DNA from: Gemella haemolysans
Lineage (GTDB): Bacteria; Bacillota; Bacilli; Staphylococcales; Gemellaceae
NCBI RefSeq assembly: GCF_012273215.1
Contig: NZ_CP050965.1
Coordinates: forward strand, 1,596,541-1,660,540
Reading direction: 5' to 3'
DNA: 64,000 nt
Part shown: positions 52,292-61,805 of the stretch, in pieces
How positions within the stretch are numbered: the stretch's first letter is position 1
Layout of the letters: every line of letters starts with the position of its first letter
Made by a program: the position numbers and the translations under genes
Notes under the pieces: model-generated
Told to the model about the DNA's origin: nothing
What the model saw: only the letters and a program-made list of their open reading frames with translations
The model's database searches: none

Positions 52292-53008
52292 TTACTTTCC
52301 TTTATGTAAAATAACCTCAGCTAACTCTGCAGCTCCCAGCTTATAAATTGGATTCTCTTTCCAATTATAATTAGTATTTGGTGTTTCAAAATCTTCTCCA
52401 TATAAAGTTCTTAGATACTCCTGTGTATTATCAGGAACCTTTACTTTCATACCTTTGAAATCACATTCTTTTAGACCTAAAAATGGAATTTCATAGTGAT
52501 ACACCTCATAACGAGTAGGATTTCCTAATGCATTTGTCATGAAAAATATTGTATCAGAAGATACTTTATCATTTTCCTTCTTATAGATGATGAAATCTAC
52601 ATTGAGTCCTTTATAACTATAAGATAATTCAACTAAATTTTTATTAAAATAGAATTCTTTTGTTCTGTTAAAACCATTATTAATAAGATGTTTTTCTATC
52701 ACTTCAAATTCTTCAAAACTTGAAACTTGAACTCCAAAATCCATATCTAAATCATGACTTATAAAATCATTTTCTCGGTAGTAACCTAATAATGTTCCAA
52801 AGTCTAACCAAATATTATAATCCTTCAAATCAGAACCATAAACTACATTCAGAATTTCCTCAAAGTTTTCTTTTAACAAATTACTTCTTTTAGAATCTAA
52901 TTCAATATTAGCTTTCTCATTTAATTTTTTTATTAAAGGGAGATTTTTAACCACATCTTTTTTATCACCTAAAAAACTGGCTAAACTTCTCTTGAGCCAT
53001 TGCAACAT
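52292..53008 (-). CDS. LicD-like nucleotidyltransferase-fold protein
   Basis: 238 residues. The core WLDFGTLLGYYRENDFISHD with LDMDFGVQV is a LicD/fukutin-type GS...DxD metal site (GTLLG and HDLDMD). Other blocks are divergent from classical LicD (no PWDDDxD). N-terminal 40 residues basic/helical, possibly membrane associated. It follows the Wzy-LicD fusion by one base and precedes an acyltransferase. Phosphocholine or other phospho-substituent transfer is likely; the donor is not proven. Confidence 0.72.
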   Translation of the reverse strand: MLQWLKRSLASFLGDKKDVVKNLPLIKKLNEKANIELDSKRSNLLKENFEEILNVVYGSDLKDYNIWLDFGTLLGYYRENDFISHDLDMDFGVQVSSFEEFEVIEKHLINNGFNRTKEFYFNKNLVELSYSYKGLNVDFIIYKKENDKVSSDTIFFMTNALGNPTRYEVYHYEIPFLGLKECDFKGMKVKVPDNTQEYLRTLYGEDFETPNTNYNWKENPIYKLGAAELAEVILHKGK

Positions 53009-53009
53009 A

Positions 53010-55166
53010 TTACTTCTCCTTTTTTATATACGCTACAAAATCATCATGTTGTATTCTTTTTTCTACTGGTGGTATTTCCATATAATCATCACCGTAAATT
53101 GTAGTAAGAATATGATCATATTCTTTTGGAATATTATACATTCTATCTTCAAATTTACATTCAACTACTTCATCTAAAGCCTTAGCATCTATCTTTGTGC
53201 TGTATTTTTTAGATTCCATCAGGTAATCGATAAATTCACTTTTACTATCAATTGTAGAATAAGCGTTAAGTTTTCTATTCCAACTTTTTACACTAGTTAA
53301 TCTAAATACTACTAATAATACATAGCGAATGATATTCTTAATACCCACTTCTTTGTTTCTTATACCATACAAAGTATATACAGAAAGTCGGCGATACATA
53401 TCTAATTTAGTAACTTCTTTGTTTATATCTTTATAGTTATCAAAAGGAAATACATCCACACAGATTCCTAATTCTATATCATTTTGTATATAATTATTCT
53501 CATAGACAGTTCTACTATCATATACTCTATAAAACGGATAAGGATATCTAGAATCATTTTCCCATGAAACAACTTTATAAACACTATCATTATCCTCTAA
53601 TATTGCTTGGTATAAACTATCATACTCATCTCTCTTTAATGCAATATCAACATCGTCGTCCCAAGGAATAAACCCTTTGTGTCTTACTGCACCTAGTAAA
53701 CTTCCATAAGCTAAAGAATAATTGATCCCTTTTTTCTGACAGATATTATGAATATAGTCCATAACACCTAATTCTACCTCTTTAATTTCATTCGCATCTA
53801 ATTTTTTGAAATTACTCCTGTCAGTACTCACTATAGAATAGTTATATCCTGCCATTAAGAATAGAATAATACCTAATAATGAAATACCATAAAATGTAGA
53901 ACTTAAGAATAAATTAGATACTAAAATTACCACCAATATCATAATCATTGATAATAAATCTTTATTAACTAAGTCTTCTTTTTTATCTTTAATTAGTCGT
54001 TTTACCATTGATGTGAAAAATGATAATACAAATATTCCCATCGAGATAAATCCTGCAATTCCATTGTAAAATAAAATTTCTAAATATCCATTATGAGTAA
54101 GATAGTGTTCTCTTATTATATACTCATCTGGATTAGTCTTTTTACCTATTTCATACCAGTTCCCACCTGAGTAACCAAAAATAGGTTTTTTAGGTACGAA
54201 AGATGCTGTAGATTTCCAAATTGCGAACCTGTTATTAGAAATATTCTCTTCGCTTGTATCAGTTCTTTCTAAAGAAAGATTGTTATCTTTATTTACTAAC
54301 TTTTTATCTTGGGCTTCTAACCTTTCTTTGTTGTATTTTAAATATTGCTCACTAGTGAAATTAACAGCTTTATAACTGAATAATACAACTACAATTGCCA
54401 TAACTACTTTTAACAGTGATTTAGCATTTCCTTTTCGATAAAACATTACTATTGAATAAATAACTGATGCTAAGAACATGCAGATAAATGCTGTTCTTGA
54501 ACCAGATAAAACAATATAAATAAAATTCAATACAATAGTTGATGAAGCTATATATCTATAACTTTTCTTGAAATCACATATTTTTGACACTAAAAATATA
54601 ATTACAATTAAAGAAACTAATGATAAAAAGTTTGGACTTGCTAAAATACCAAATAATCTAGACTCTACAAATCCTTGTCTAATATACAACCCTTTGTAGT
54701 CATGTACTCTGTAACCTTTCAATAATACAAATTGAATTAATGAAACTAATACTCCAAAAGTATTAAGTACAGTAACTGTATAGAAAAAGTAATTATATAA
54801 TTTTTTACTCTCTTCTCTAGTGATTCCTGTAAATATAGGGAATACTGTTAAGAAATAAATATAAAATATTAACGTATTTTTAATATTTGTAGAATATCCA
54901 TACGATATCACTAGAATGCTAGTAATTATATTAAAAGCAAAAAATAGTAATAAGTATTCTATTGTTTTTATTTTCAGATACACTTTTTTTATGAATAAAT
55001 TATACGTCGCTAAAAGAATTCCAAGTAACGTCATTCCTCCCGCAACAATTTTATTTGCTGATATAAATTGTAATGGTACTATTAGACCACACATACAATA
55101 AACAGCAACTATTAAAATAAATGCCAGATTTATTTTAAAATAATTTTTTTCTATTAGTTTTAACAT
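53010..55166 (-). CDS. Wzy/O-antigen-ligase-like polymerase fused to a LicD domain
   Basis: 718 residues. Residues ~1-450 form about 11-12 membrane segments with a large outside loop containing NNRFAIWKSTASFVPKKPIF-GYSGGNW, the R-x-W...KP-GxG pattern of Wzy_C/ligase proteins. Residues ~455-718 are a complete LicD phosphotransferase domain: INYSLAYGSLLGAVRHKGFI-PWDDDVDIALKRDEYD and GICVDVFPFDNYKD. A single uninterrupted frame joins the two. It may couple polymerisation to phosphocholine transfer, but LicD enzymes are normally cytosolic, so the topology of the fusion matters. Confidence 0.85.
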   Translation of the reverse strand: MLKLIEKNYFKINLAFILIVAVYCMCGLIVPLQFISANKIVAGGMTLLGILLATYNLFIKKVYLKIKTIEYLLLFFAFNIITSILVISYGYSTNIKNTLIFYIYFLTVFPIFTGITREESKKLYNYFFYTVTVLNTFGVLVSLIQFVLLKGYRVHDYKGLYIRQGFVESRLFGILASPNFLSLVSLIVIIFLVSKICDFKKSYRYIASSTIVLNFIYIVLSGSRTAFICMFLASVIYSIVMFYRKGNAKSLLKVVMAIVVVLFSYKAVNFTSEQYLKYNKERLEAQDKKLVNKDNNLSLERTDTSEENISNNRFAIWKSTASFVPKKPIFGYSGGNWYEIGKKTNPDEYIIREHYLTHNGYLEILFYNGIAGFISMGIFVLSFFTSMVKRLIKDKKEDLVNKDLLSMIMILVVILVSNLFLSSTFYGISLLGIILFLMAGYNYSIVSTDRSNFKKLDANEIKEVELGVMDYIHNICQKKGINYSLAYGSLLGAVRHKGFIPWDDDVDIALKRDEYDSLYQAILEDNDSVYKVVSWENDSRYPYPFYRVYDSRTVYENNYIQNDIELGICVDVFPFDNYKDINKEVTKLDMYRRLSVYTLYGIRNKEVGIKNIIRYVLLVVFRLTSVKSWNRKLNAYSTIDSKSEFIDYLMESKKYSTKIDAKALDEVVECKFEDRMYNIPKEYDHILTTIYGDDYMEIPPVEKRIQHDDFVAYIKKEK

Positions 55167-55173
55167 ACTCTAA

Positions 55174-56136
55174 TTAATATCCTCTCTTCTCTATTATTTT
55201 TCTATATAGATTCCTATTCAATAATAAGGCAACAAATCCAATTTTTCTACCTTTTGTAAATAATGAATTTTTTAGTATATCCCTACTATGATTTTTTAAA
55301 TACGATATTAACTTGTTTTCTAATTTTTTATCGTTGTATTCCTTATCTAACAATAATCTATCCAACACATAGAAATATGCCCAATTCATTCTCATCTGAG
55401 CCACATCTTGTAATTCTGGATACTTTTCTAAAATAATCTTTCTATTTTGTTCATAAGCTTCTATTACATTTAAAAACTTAGTTGAAAATTTCTGAGTAGT
55501 AATACTATTTTCTCTATGAACATAGTAATATTTTTTCTCATTTGTTGCTACTACTACATTACATTTATCAAGAAGTTTTATCATAATAAATGCATCTTCA
55601 GCAATTTTACCAATTTCAAATTTCAAATCTGAAAATAAACTCTTTTTATATAATTTATTAACAGCTGTAACTGATAATATCTTTGCTTCCATAACCATTT
55701 TAATGGCATCTTTAGAACTAAGTTCCCATATTTTCTTATCAGCAACTTGTGCTTCAGGAACATTATTATAAACATCGTAGTGTCCACACATAGATAAATC
55801 AGCGTTTGCATCTTTTAGATTATTCATCAATACTTCATACATATCTTCATCTATGTAATCATCACTATCTATAAAACCGATTAAATCAGATTTTGCTTCA
55901 TTTATACCGACATTCCTCGCGTCAGATAAACCACCATTTTCCTTATGAATTACCCTTATTCTAGAATCTTTCTTAGCAAGTTCATCACAAAGTTGTCCAC
56001 TGTTATCAGTAGATCCATCATTGACTAAAATAATTTCTAAGTTTTTATATGTTTGATTGATTATTGAGTCAACACAGCGCTCTAAGTATTGTTCTACATT
56101 GTATACCGGTACTATTACACTAATTCTTTCGTCCAT
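55174..56136 (-). CDS. Family 2 glycosyltransferase
   Basis: 320 residues, GT-A fold: ISVIVPVYNVEQYLERCVDS, LEIILVNDGSTDNSGQLCDE, VIHKENGGLSDARNVGINEA and the DxD motif GFIDSDDYIDEDMYEVL. C-terminal region (200-320) is helical without clear membrane segments. Its start overlaps the end of the upstream LicD gene by 17 nt, so translation is coupled. Adds a sugar (unknown) to the repeat unit. Confidence 0.9.
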   Translation of the reverse strand: MDERISVIVPVYNVEQYLERCVDSIINQTYKNLEIILVNDGSTDNSGQLCDELAKKDSRIRVIHKENGGLSDARNVGINEAKSDLIGFIDSDDYIDEDMYEVLMNNLKDANADLSMCGHYDVYNNVPEAQVADKKIWELSSKDAIKMVMEAKILSVTAVNKLYKKSLFSDLKFEIGKIAEDAFIMIKLLDKCNVVVATNEKKYYYVHRENSITTQKFSTKFLNVIEAYEQNRKIILEKYPELQDVAQMRMNWAYFYVLDRLLLDKEYNDKKLENKLISYLKNHSRDILKNSLFTKGRKIGFVALLLNRNLYRKIIEKRGY

Positions 56137-56965
56137 AATATTCCCCTTTATACTTAAGATAACTATTTTCCATATCCGCTATTACCGAATCATGATGTGG
56201 AACTTGCTTTTCTTTCGGTGGCGGTGTCATATAATCACCAAATGCTGTTTTCAGATAAATATCATATCCCACAGGTATTGGCATTTTAGTATTCTCAAAA
56301 TCTATAAAAATATTATCTTCAAATGCTTCAATCGGATATTTTTTCTTCATATATCCAGGACCTGTACAAAGTTCTGTTATTCCATCACTCTCTTCTAGAG
56401 TGTATTTCGTCATTTCTTTTTCAGCTTTTTTCCAAATTTTATAACGTAATTTTCCAGGTGTTAAACCTAACAGTATAGTACTACCCCATTTCATAATTGC
56501 TCCATGTTTTTCCGGGATAGTTTGAGCACAGAATAGTGAATAAATCAATGCCCAACGAACTTGTTTTTTTCTATCCGCTTCATTTTTAGGATAATAATCC
56601 AAAGGAATAACATCTAACGCTAAACCATGTGGCATATCTAAATCTTGCTGATATGGTTTTATACATGTTGTTTCTCTATCACGAATCGTAATAAATAAAT
56701 TTCTATCGACAAAGTTACTATCACTTTTTGATAAGAAATATTGTTCTTTGGCATACTTTCTCCAAAGTTCTGGAAGTTTTTCATAATCTTTTCTAGGCAT
56801 GAAAAAATCTAAATCATCATCCCAAGGGATAAATCCTTTATTCCTTAGACCACCGATAGCTCCACCACCACAAAGATAACAAAGTAAGTTATGTTCTTTA
56901 CAAAATTCTACAAAATATTCAGCCATCTCTAAGCTTTTATTCTGTATTTCTTTTAAACTACTCAC
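56120..56965 (-). CDS. LicD family phosphotransferase
   Basis: 281 residues with a classical LicD core: LLCYLCGGGAIGGLRNKGFI-PWDDDLDFFMPRKDYEKL and the later GLALDVIPLDYYP. LicD proteins transfer phosphocholine from CDP-choline (made by LicC) to a sugar of the teichoic acid precursor in the cytosol. Overlaps the aminotransferase gene upstream by 8 nt and the glycosyltransferase downstream by 17 nt, so it is firmly part of this operon. Confidence 0.9.
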   Translation of the reverse strand: MSSLKEIQNKSLEMAEYFVEFCKEHNLLCYLCGGGAIGGLRNKGFIPWDDDLDFFMPRKDYEKLPELWRKYAKEQYFLSKSDSNFVDRNLFITIRDRETTCIKPYQQDLDMPHGLALDVIPLDYYPKNEADRKKQVRWALIYSLFCAQTIPEKHGAIMKWGSTILLGLTPGKLRYKIWKKAEKEMTKYTLEESDGITELCTGPGYMKKKYPIEAFEDNIFIDFENTKMPIPVGYDIYLKTAFGDYMTPPPKEKQVPHHDSVIADMENSYLKYKGEYYGRKN

Positions 56966-58175
56966 CTACTACCTCCTCGACTATTTCTTTGAAGTTTTCA
57001 ATAATAACAGCTACATCTTCATCACTAAGTCTAGTGTGTAGAGGTAATGTTATTTCTTTTACATAGTAATTATACGCATTAGGATAGTTTTCAATATCAA
57101 ATCCTAAGTTTTTATACGCAGTTAATAACGGTAGTGGTTTATAGTGAACATTACAACTAATTCCTCGCTCTGCCATTTTTACAATTATTTCACCACGTTG
57201 TTCAAATGTAGCACCTTCAACATGAGTTATATACAGGTGTCCACAAGATTTATAATCTTCTGAATTGTGACTTAGAGCTGTAATTCTTGTCCCTTCGAAT
57301 CCTTTATTGTACTGACTAATAATATTCTCACGACGTTCTAAAAGTTTAGGATAACGATCTAATTGAACTACTCCAATAGATGCCGCAATATCAGTTAAGT
57401 TACATTTATATCCAGGGATAACAATATCATATTCCCATGACCCTGCTTTGGTTTTAGCTAACGCGTCTTTAGTTTGCCCATGAAGAGAATATATTTGATA
57501 TTCTCTATATAATTCTTCATTATCAAAGTTTTCATTTTCTTTCCAAGTCACGCTTCCACCTTCAGCAGTAGTGAAGTTTTTCACAGCGTGGAATGAAAAT
57601 GTAGTAAAGTCAGCTACAGAACCAATTTTCTTACCTTTATAAGTACTTCCTAAAGCATGCGCTCCATCGGCTACAACAGCTACTCTACCAAGTTTTTCTT
57701 GATATTCGCTATTAGCTTTGAATAAGTGTTTCTTGCTTTCAACAACTTCGAAAATTTTGTCATAATCACATGGAATACCTGCTAAATCAACAGGAATAAT
57801 AGCTTTAGTATTCTCAGTAATAGCATCAGCTAAAACATCATAATCCATTTCGTGACTATCTTCAGCGATATCAACAATAACAGCCTTCGCTCCAACGTGA
57901 TAAATCACACTACAAGAAGCTGTGTAAGTCATCGCAGGAACGATAACCTCATCACCTTCACCAATACCCAGAACACGTAATGTTAATTCTAACGCTGCAG
58001 TTGCAGAATTTAGACAAACAGTTTTCGGTGTATCCGTAAATTCTGATAGTCTTCTTTCTAATTCTTTTGTCTTAGGTCCTGTTGTAATCCAACCTGATTT
58101 TAAAGTATCTATTACTTCATTTATTTCTTCTTCACTAATATCTGGTGGAGAAAATGGTATATTATATTTTTTCAT
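56958..58175 (-). CDS. DegT/DnrJ/EryC1 family sugar aminotransferase
   Basis: 405 residues, PLP-dependent. N-terminus IPFSPPDISEEEINEVIDTL, substrate loop SGWITTGPKTKELERRLSEF, and the PLP lysine in FTTFSFHAVKNFTTAEGGSV. Such enzymes aminate UDP-4-keto sugars. In pneumococcus a related aminotransferase is paired with a sugar transferase to make 2-acetamido-4-amino-trideoxygalactose, the first teichoic acid sugar; the neighbouring gene here is also a sugar transferase, so the same role is likely. Confidence 0.88.
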   Translation of the reverse strand: MKKYNIPFSPPDISEEEINEVIDTLKSGWITTGPKTKELERRLSEFTDTPKTVCLNSATAALELTLRVLGIGEGDEVIVPAMTYTASCSVIYHVGAKAVIVDIAEDSHEMDYDVLADAITENTKAIIPVDLAGIPCDYDKIFEVVESKKHLFKANSEYQEKLGRVAVVADGAHALGSTYKGKKIGSVADFTTFSFHAVKNFTTAEGGSVTWKENENFDNEELYREYQIYSLHGQTKDALAKTKAGSWEYDIVIPGYKCNLTDIAASIGVVQLDRYPKLLERRENIISQYNKGFEGTRITALSHNSEDYKSCGHLYITHVEGATFEQRGEIIVKMAERGISCNVHYKPLPLLTAYKNLGFDIENYPNAYNYYVKEITLPLHTRLSDEDVAVIIENFKEIVEEVVGE

Positions 58176-58222
58176 CTCAAACTCCTAATTATTTTTAATT
58201 ACTCTCAATTAATACTTCAATT

Positions 58223-58903
58223 CTATTTAATTACCGCTAAAGCAGTTCTTATCATTATTTTAATATCATTTATAACACTGAATTCTTCAATATACTTTAA
58301 GTTATATTTCATCTTATCCGGAAGAATTTCCTCCACATAGATTTCATCTACACTTCGTCCGCTTCCTTTGAATTTCTCGATAACTTCATCTTCGTCTTTG
58401 TATTCAATACTCGCTGGAGAAGTTATACCTGCAGGAAGTAGCAATGTTGCATTCATTTCATCAGTGTATTTATTTACATATTTCGCAACTTCAGGTCTTA
58501 CTCCAACAAAACTCATATCACCTACAAGTACGTTGATAAGTTGCGGAAGTTCGTCAAGACGCAGTTTACGAAGCTTGTGTCCTACCTTACTTATACGAGG
58601 ATCATTTTGCTGAGTAACAGCTGTCCCAAGCTTATCAGCATCTTTAACCATAGTTCTGAACTTAAAGATTCTAAAAGTTCTGCCATATGTAGTTATACGT
58701 TCCTGTCTATAAAATACAGGCCCTTCACTATCAAGTTTTATCCAGATAGCTATTCCTAAAATTATCGGTGATAAAGGAATAAGCAAAATTAATGCCAGCA
58801 CCTTATCAAAAAGTAATTTTAGAAACAAAGATATCTTCTTCTTTTCTATCGAAGCTCTATACTTTTTTACCGCTTCCGTTTCAAATCTATTATCAATGTT
58901 CAT
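58223..58903 (-). CDS. Initiating sugar-phosphate transferase (PglC/WcaJ type)
   Basis: 226 residues. One N-terminal membrane segment (LLFDKVLALILLIPLSPIIL), then the phosphoglycosyltransferase core: FRIFKFRTMVKDADKLGTAV, NDPRISKVGHKLRKLRLDEL and PQLINVLVGDMSFVGVRPEV. It moves a sugar phosphate from a UDP-sugar to undecaprenyl phosphate, starting repeat-unit synthesis. First gene of the operon that runs down to the acyltransferase at 51283. An extended -10 promoter lies about 60 bp upstream. Confidence 0.92.
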   Translation of the reverse strand: MNIDNRFETEAVKKYRASIEKKKISLFLKLLFDKVLALILLIPLSPIILGIAIWIKLDSEGPVFYRQERITTYGRTFRIFKFRTMVKDADKLGTAVTQQNDPRISKVGHKLRKLRLDELPQLINVLVGDMSFVGVRPEVAKYVNKYTDEMNATLLLPAGITSPASIEYKDEDEVIEKFKGSGRSVDEIYVEEILPDKMKYNLKYIEEFSVINDIKIMIRTALAVIK

Positions 58904-58965
58904 CTTTCACCTTACTTATTTAACTGAATATTTATAAACAGTTTTCAAATTTATTTCATCCCTTT

Positions 58966-58974
58966 ATTATAACA
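58966..58974 (-). promoter_or_regulatory. Extended -10 promoter of the polymer operon
   Basis: TGTTATAAT on the minus strand (TATAAT at 58966-58971) in the context TATGTTATAAT, the same as at licABC and tacF; about 63 bp upstream of the sugar transferase start. Confidence 0.45.
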
Positions 58975-59003
58975 TATTTCTAGATATAACAGAAGAAAAC
59001 CCA

Positions 59004-59034
59004 GTAAAAAAAGACAACCAAATTAGGTTGTCTT
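59004..59034 (-). terminator. Terminator overlapping the end of the acyltransferase gene
   Basis: AAGACAACC/GGTTGTCTT stem with a six-base loop, followed by TTTTTTTAC in the minus-strand direction; overlaps the stop codon at 59023. Confidence 0.9.
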
Positions 59035-60033
59035 AAATGATTTTCCAATAAGAAACGGAAAATTTTTATTAATTATACGTGCTATTAATTCACATAGTAT
59101 TATAGCTAAGAGTAATTCGACAATAGCTATAATATAGTTACTGAAAAATATTCCTGTATATTTACTAGATACTTGCTCCATAATTATATCAAGAATAAAT
59201 AATACTATCGGAGAATGGTATGCGTAATAAATTAATGTATTCCCTCCAATTTTCTCTAGAATATATAAACTAGGTATATTTACAAAAAATATTAAACTTG
59301 CCCATATACCAAAGAAAGCAGCAACAAAATACAAGAAAGTTGAATTAATCTGTTGATAATATAAATCTACTCTTGTATTATACACACCACACACTACGCT
59401 AACTGCTAGCACCGGTATGAAATATAGTTTCTTAAAATAGTTCTGTACACTAGACAGATTTTTTCTCAATATATAACCAGATAAAATAAATATTGATGCA
59501 TACGGTACAAGATCAAAACTCCAGATTAACCAAAATTCCATCGCGTATAATTTCTGTCCTAAACTACCACACAGAATAAGAACAATAAATACAATTGCAT
59601 ATTTATACAATTTATCACTATATTTTATCGCAAAATAACAAATTAGTTCCGCTAAAAATAACACATTTAAAAACCATAGTTGATAATACATATGCATTCT
59701 ATCAGCTAAAATTAATGCTTTTATGAAATATAAGATATCTATCTTTAATATAAGTTGCGGTTGTAAAATAACGGATTTAATAAAAAATATAGAAATATTC
59801 ATTAGAAAACACGGAATAACTATCGCCTTAAATTTTTTAGAAAAAAATTGAACGATAGAATCATACTTTTCAACATTTAATGTCATTCCAGATAAAAAGA
59901 AGAATAAAGGTATATGAAAAACATACAATAATAATTTTACTTTTGCAGGAGTGTATCCCATATGTCCTGCAATTACTAATATTATACAGAACGCCTTCAA
60001 CATATCTATATATTTGATTCTCTTATTACTCAC
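59023..60033 (-). CDS. Acyltransferase-3 family membrane protein
   Basis: 336 residues, about ten membrane segments; signature RIKYIDMLKAFCIILVIAGH and VFHIPLFFFLSGMTLN. GTG start at 60033 with AGGAG 9 nt upstream, overlapping the TAG of the preceding gene by one base. No SGNH domain, so probably a sugar O-acetyltransferase acting with the polytopic protein encoded just upstream. Ends in its own terminator, separate from the sugar transferase operon. Confidence 0.85.
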   Translation of the reverse strand: MSNKRIKYIDMLKAFCIILVIAGHMGYTPAKVKLLLYVFHIPLFFFLSGMTLNVEKYDSIVQFFSKKFKAIVIPCFLMNISIFFIKSVILQPQLILKIDILYFIKALILADRMHMYYQLWFLNVLFLAELICYFAIKYSDKLYKYAIVFIVLILCGSLGQKLYAMEFWLIWSFDLVPYASIFILSGYILRKNLSSVQNYFKKLYFIPVLAVSVVCGVYNTRVDLYYQQINSTFLYFVAAFFGIWASLIFFVNIPSLYILEKIGGNTLIYYAYHSPIVLFILDIIMEQVSSKYTGIFFSNYIIAIVELLLAIILCELIARIINKNFPFLIGKSFKTT

Positions 60034-61634
60034 TATTTATCACTCCTTAATAAATATATATTCATATCATTTGTAATATCACTTTCTTTTACAAAGTAAA
60101 CATCTCTATTATAATTTTCCTTAAACAATACTCTGATTTTATCAAAAACACTAGAATCACTAGATAAAATAAATTTAATATTATTGCTATTAACCGCACT
60201 AGAAAGTATATTATTCGTATCTTTTACACCGAATCTATTTAGTTTATTATGATATCCTGGCGAAAAAGTTTGCCATGTTCCAAAAGTAATTATATTATTC
60301 GTTAACTTATTTTTTTCAATAAAAACCTTACTAACATTCGGTTGTGAGCTAACTAAGTTTCCATACCCTGAAATAATATACAAATTGTCTTTATTATTAA
60401 TTAGTACATCATTATAATCCTTATTAAAATCGTATGAATTATAATTAAACCAATATAATTCATTCTTCCCATAAGTTCCTATAGTATTCATCAATAATAT
60501 GCATGAAATTGTAAAAATAACATTTTCTAAACCACTTAATAATTTATTGCTTCTTTTTATAAATAAATCATTACCATATACAATAAAAATAAATATGGAC
60601 AGAATAATAATAGGTATATAAACTCGCTCTACTATCCTCTGCCTTACTATTAGTGCTATTAATAAAGCTATAGGACTTAAAAATAACAAATATCCATAAA
60701 AACTTTTTGACTTATAAAATATAAAAACAAGAAGTGCAAAGAATGTAAACAACTTATAAAACTCATTAGAGAAATACTTAATTATTATCTTTTTAATCGA
60801 AAAATTATATTTTTCTGATACTGATCTTACTTTATCAAGATTATCTAACAACTCATTACTAAAGACTCGCTTTTCTGAGAGTATCCAAGAATTATGACTT
60901 GCTAATGTGTTTTCAGTAACACCCATTCTATCAAGACTTTCTTTTTTTGCAGAATAATCAATAGCAGGATAGTCTCTAATCAATGTACTTTTTTCGTTCC
61001 ATTCTATATACGATTTCTCAATATCATTACTTTGTATGAATAACCAATTCGTTAAGCTTACAATAAAAATTATACCAATTAGTATACCAGTTTGTTTTAC
61101 CTTTTTATTTTTTATTAATTCAAATATAATTACAGCTAGGCATAATATCAAAAGACTAGATATTATTTGAACTCTTAGAGAAATTCCTATAAATATAAGT
61201 ATAGTTGGAACAACAATATTATTTTCTTTATATAATAAAAATATTCCAGATATAGCTAACAAGTAGGCAACCATAGAATATGTAAAATATTTTATCAAAG
61301 CAAATTCAATAACTAAAACAATTATCCATAGTACTATTTTATATTTTTTATCTCTAAGCAGATAAAGTAAACCTGAGAAACTTATACTATACATTAATAC
61401 TAAGAATACAAAAAATATATTAATACTAGGAAATATACTTTGTAATATTGTTAGTGACTTTGTTAATATTATCCCCAAATATGGTAGTAAAGTATATTCC
61501 TTATTTAATATTGAATAATTAATTGTAACATCATCGACAGCGTGATAAATATAGCCATATAAATATCTATATAAAAATACTATTAATAATGTGATAACAA
61601 ATAAAATTATTAGAGATATACCCTTCTTTACCAC
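60033..61634 (-). CDS. Polytopic membrane protein, possibly a GT-C-type glycosyltransferase
   Basis: 533 residues with about 10-12 membrane segments, an early outside loop with acidic residues (YIYHAVDDVTINYSILN, a DD pair typical of GT-C enzymes) and a C-terminal soluble region (~410-533). The layout recalls lipid-linked-sugar glycosyltransferases or DUF-type wall-polymer proteins, but no specific family is recognised. First gene of a two-gene unit with an acyltransferase (one-base overlap). Modification of a surface glycan outside the membrane is a reasonable guess only. Confidence 0.6.
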   Translation of the reverse strand: MVKKGISLIILFVITLLIVFLYRYLYGYIYHAVDDVTINYSILNKEYTLLPYLGIILTKSLTILQSIFPSINIFFVFLVLMYSISFSGLLYLLRDKKYKIVLWIIVLVIEFALIKYFTYSMVAYLLAISGIFLLYKENNIVVPTILIFIGISLRVQIISSLLILCLAVIIFELIKNKKVKQTGILIGIIFIVSLTNWLFIQSNDIEKSYIEWNEKSTLIRDYPAIDYSAKKESLDRMGVTENTLASHNSWILSEKRVFSNELLDNLDKVRSVSEKYNFSIKKIIIKYFSNEFYKLFTFFALLVFIFYKSKSFYGYLLFLSPIALLIALIVRQRIVERVYIPIIILSIFIFIVYGNDLFIKRSNKLLSGLENVIFTISCILLMNTIGTYGKNELYWFNYNSYDFNKDYNDVLINNKDNLYIISGYGNLVSSQPNVSKVFIEKNKLTNNIITFGTWQTFSPGYHNKLNRFGVKDTNNILSSAVNSNNIKFILSSDSSVFDKIRVLFKENYNRDVYFVKESDITNDMNIYLLRSDK

Positions 61635-61733
61635 TTACTTTACCTCCTTTCACCTTAGATAGAGTATTTGAATTTAATATCACTAGTATAATACTATAAT
61701 TAGGTATTTATTTCAACTGCGACTGGCAACCAC

Positions 61734-61773
61734 AAAAAGCTTTAGCTCACCTAACCTGTGAACTAAAGCTTTT
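61734..61773. terminator. Terminator after the Excalibur wall-binding gene
   Basis: AAAAGCTTTAGCTCAC/GTGAACTAAAGCTTTT stem around CTAACCT, followed by TTTTTGTGG in the minus-strand direction. Confidence 0.9.
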
Positions 61774-61805
61774 ATTGTTATATTAATTCTTTTTATAATA
61801 TTTGA

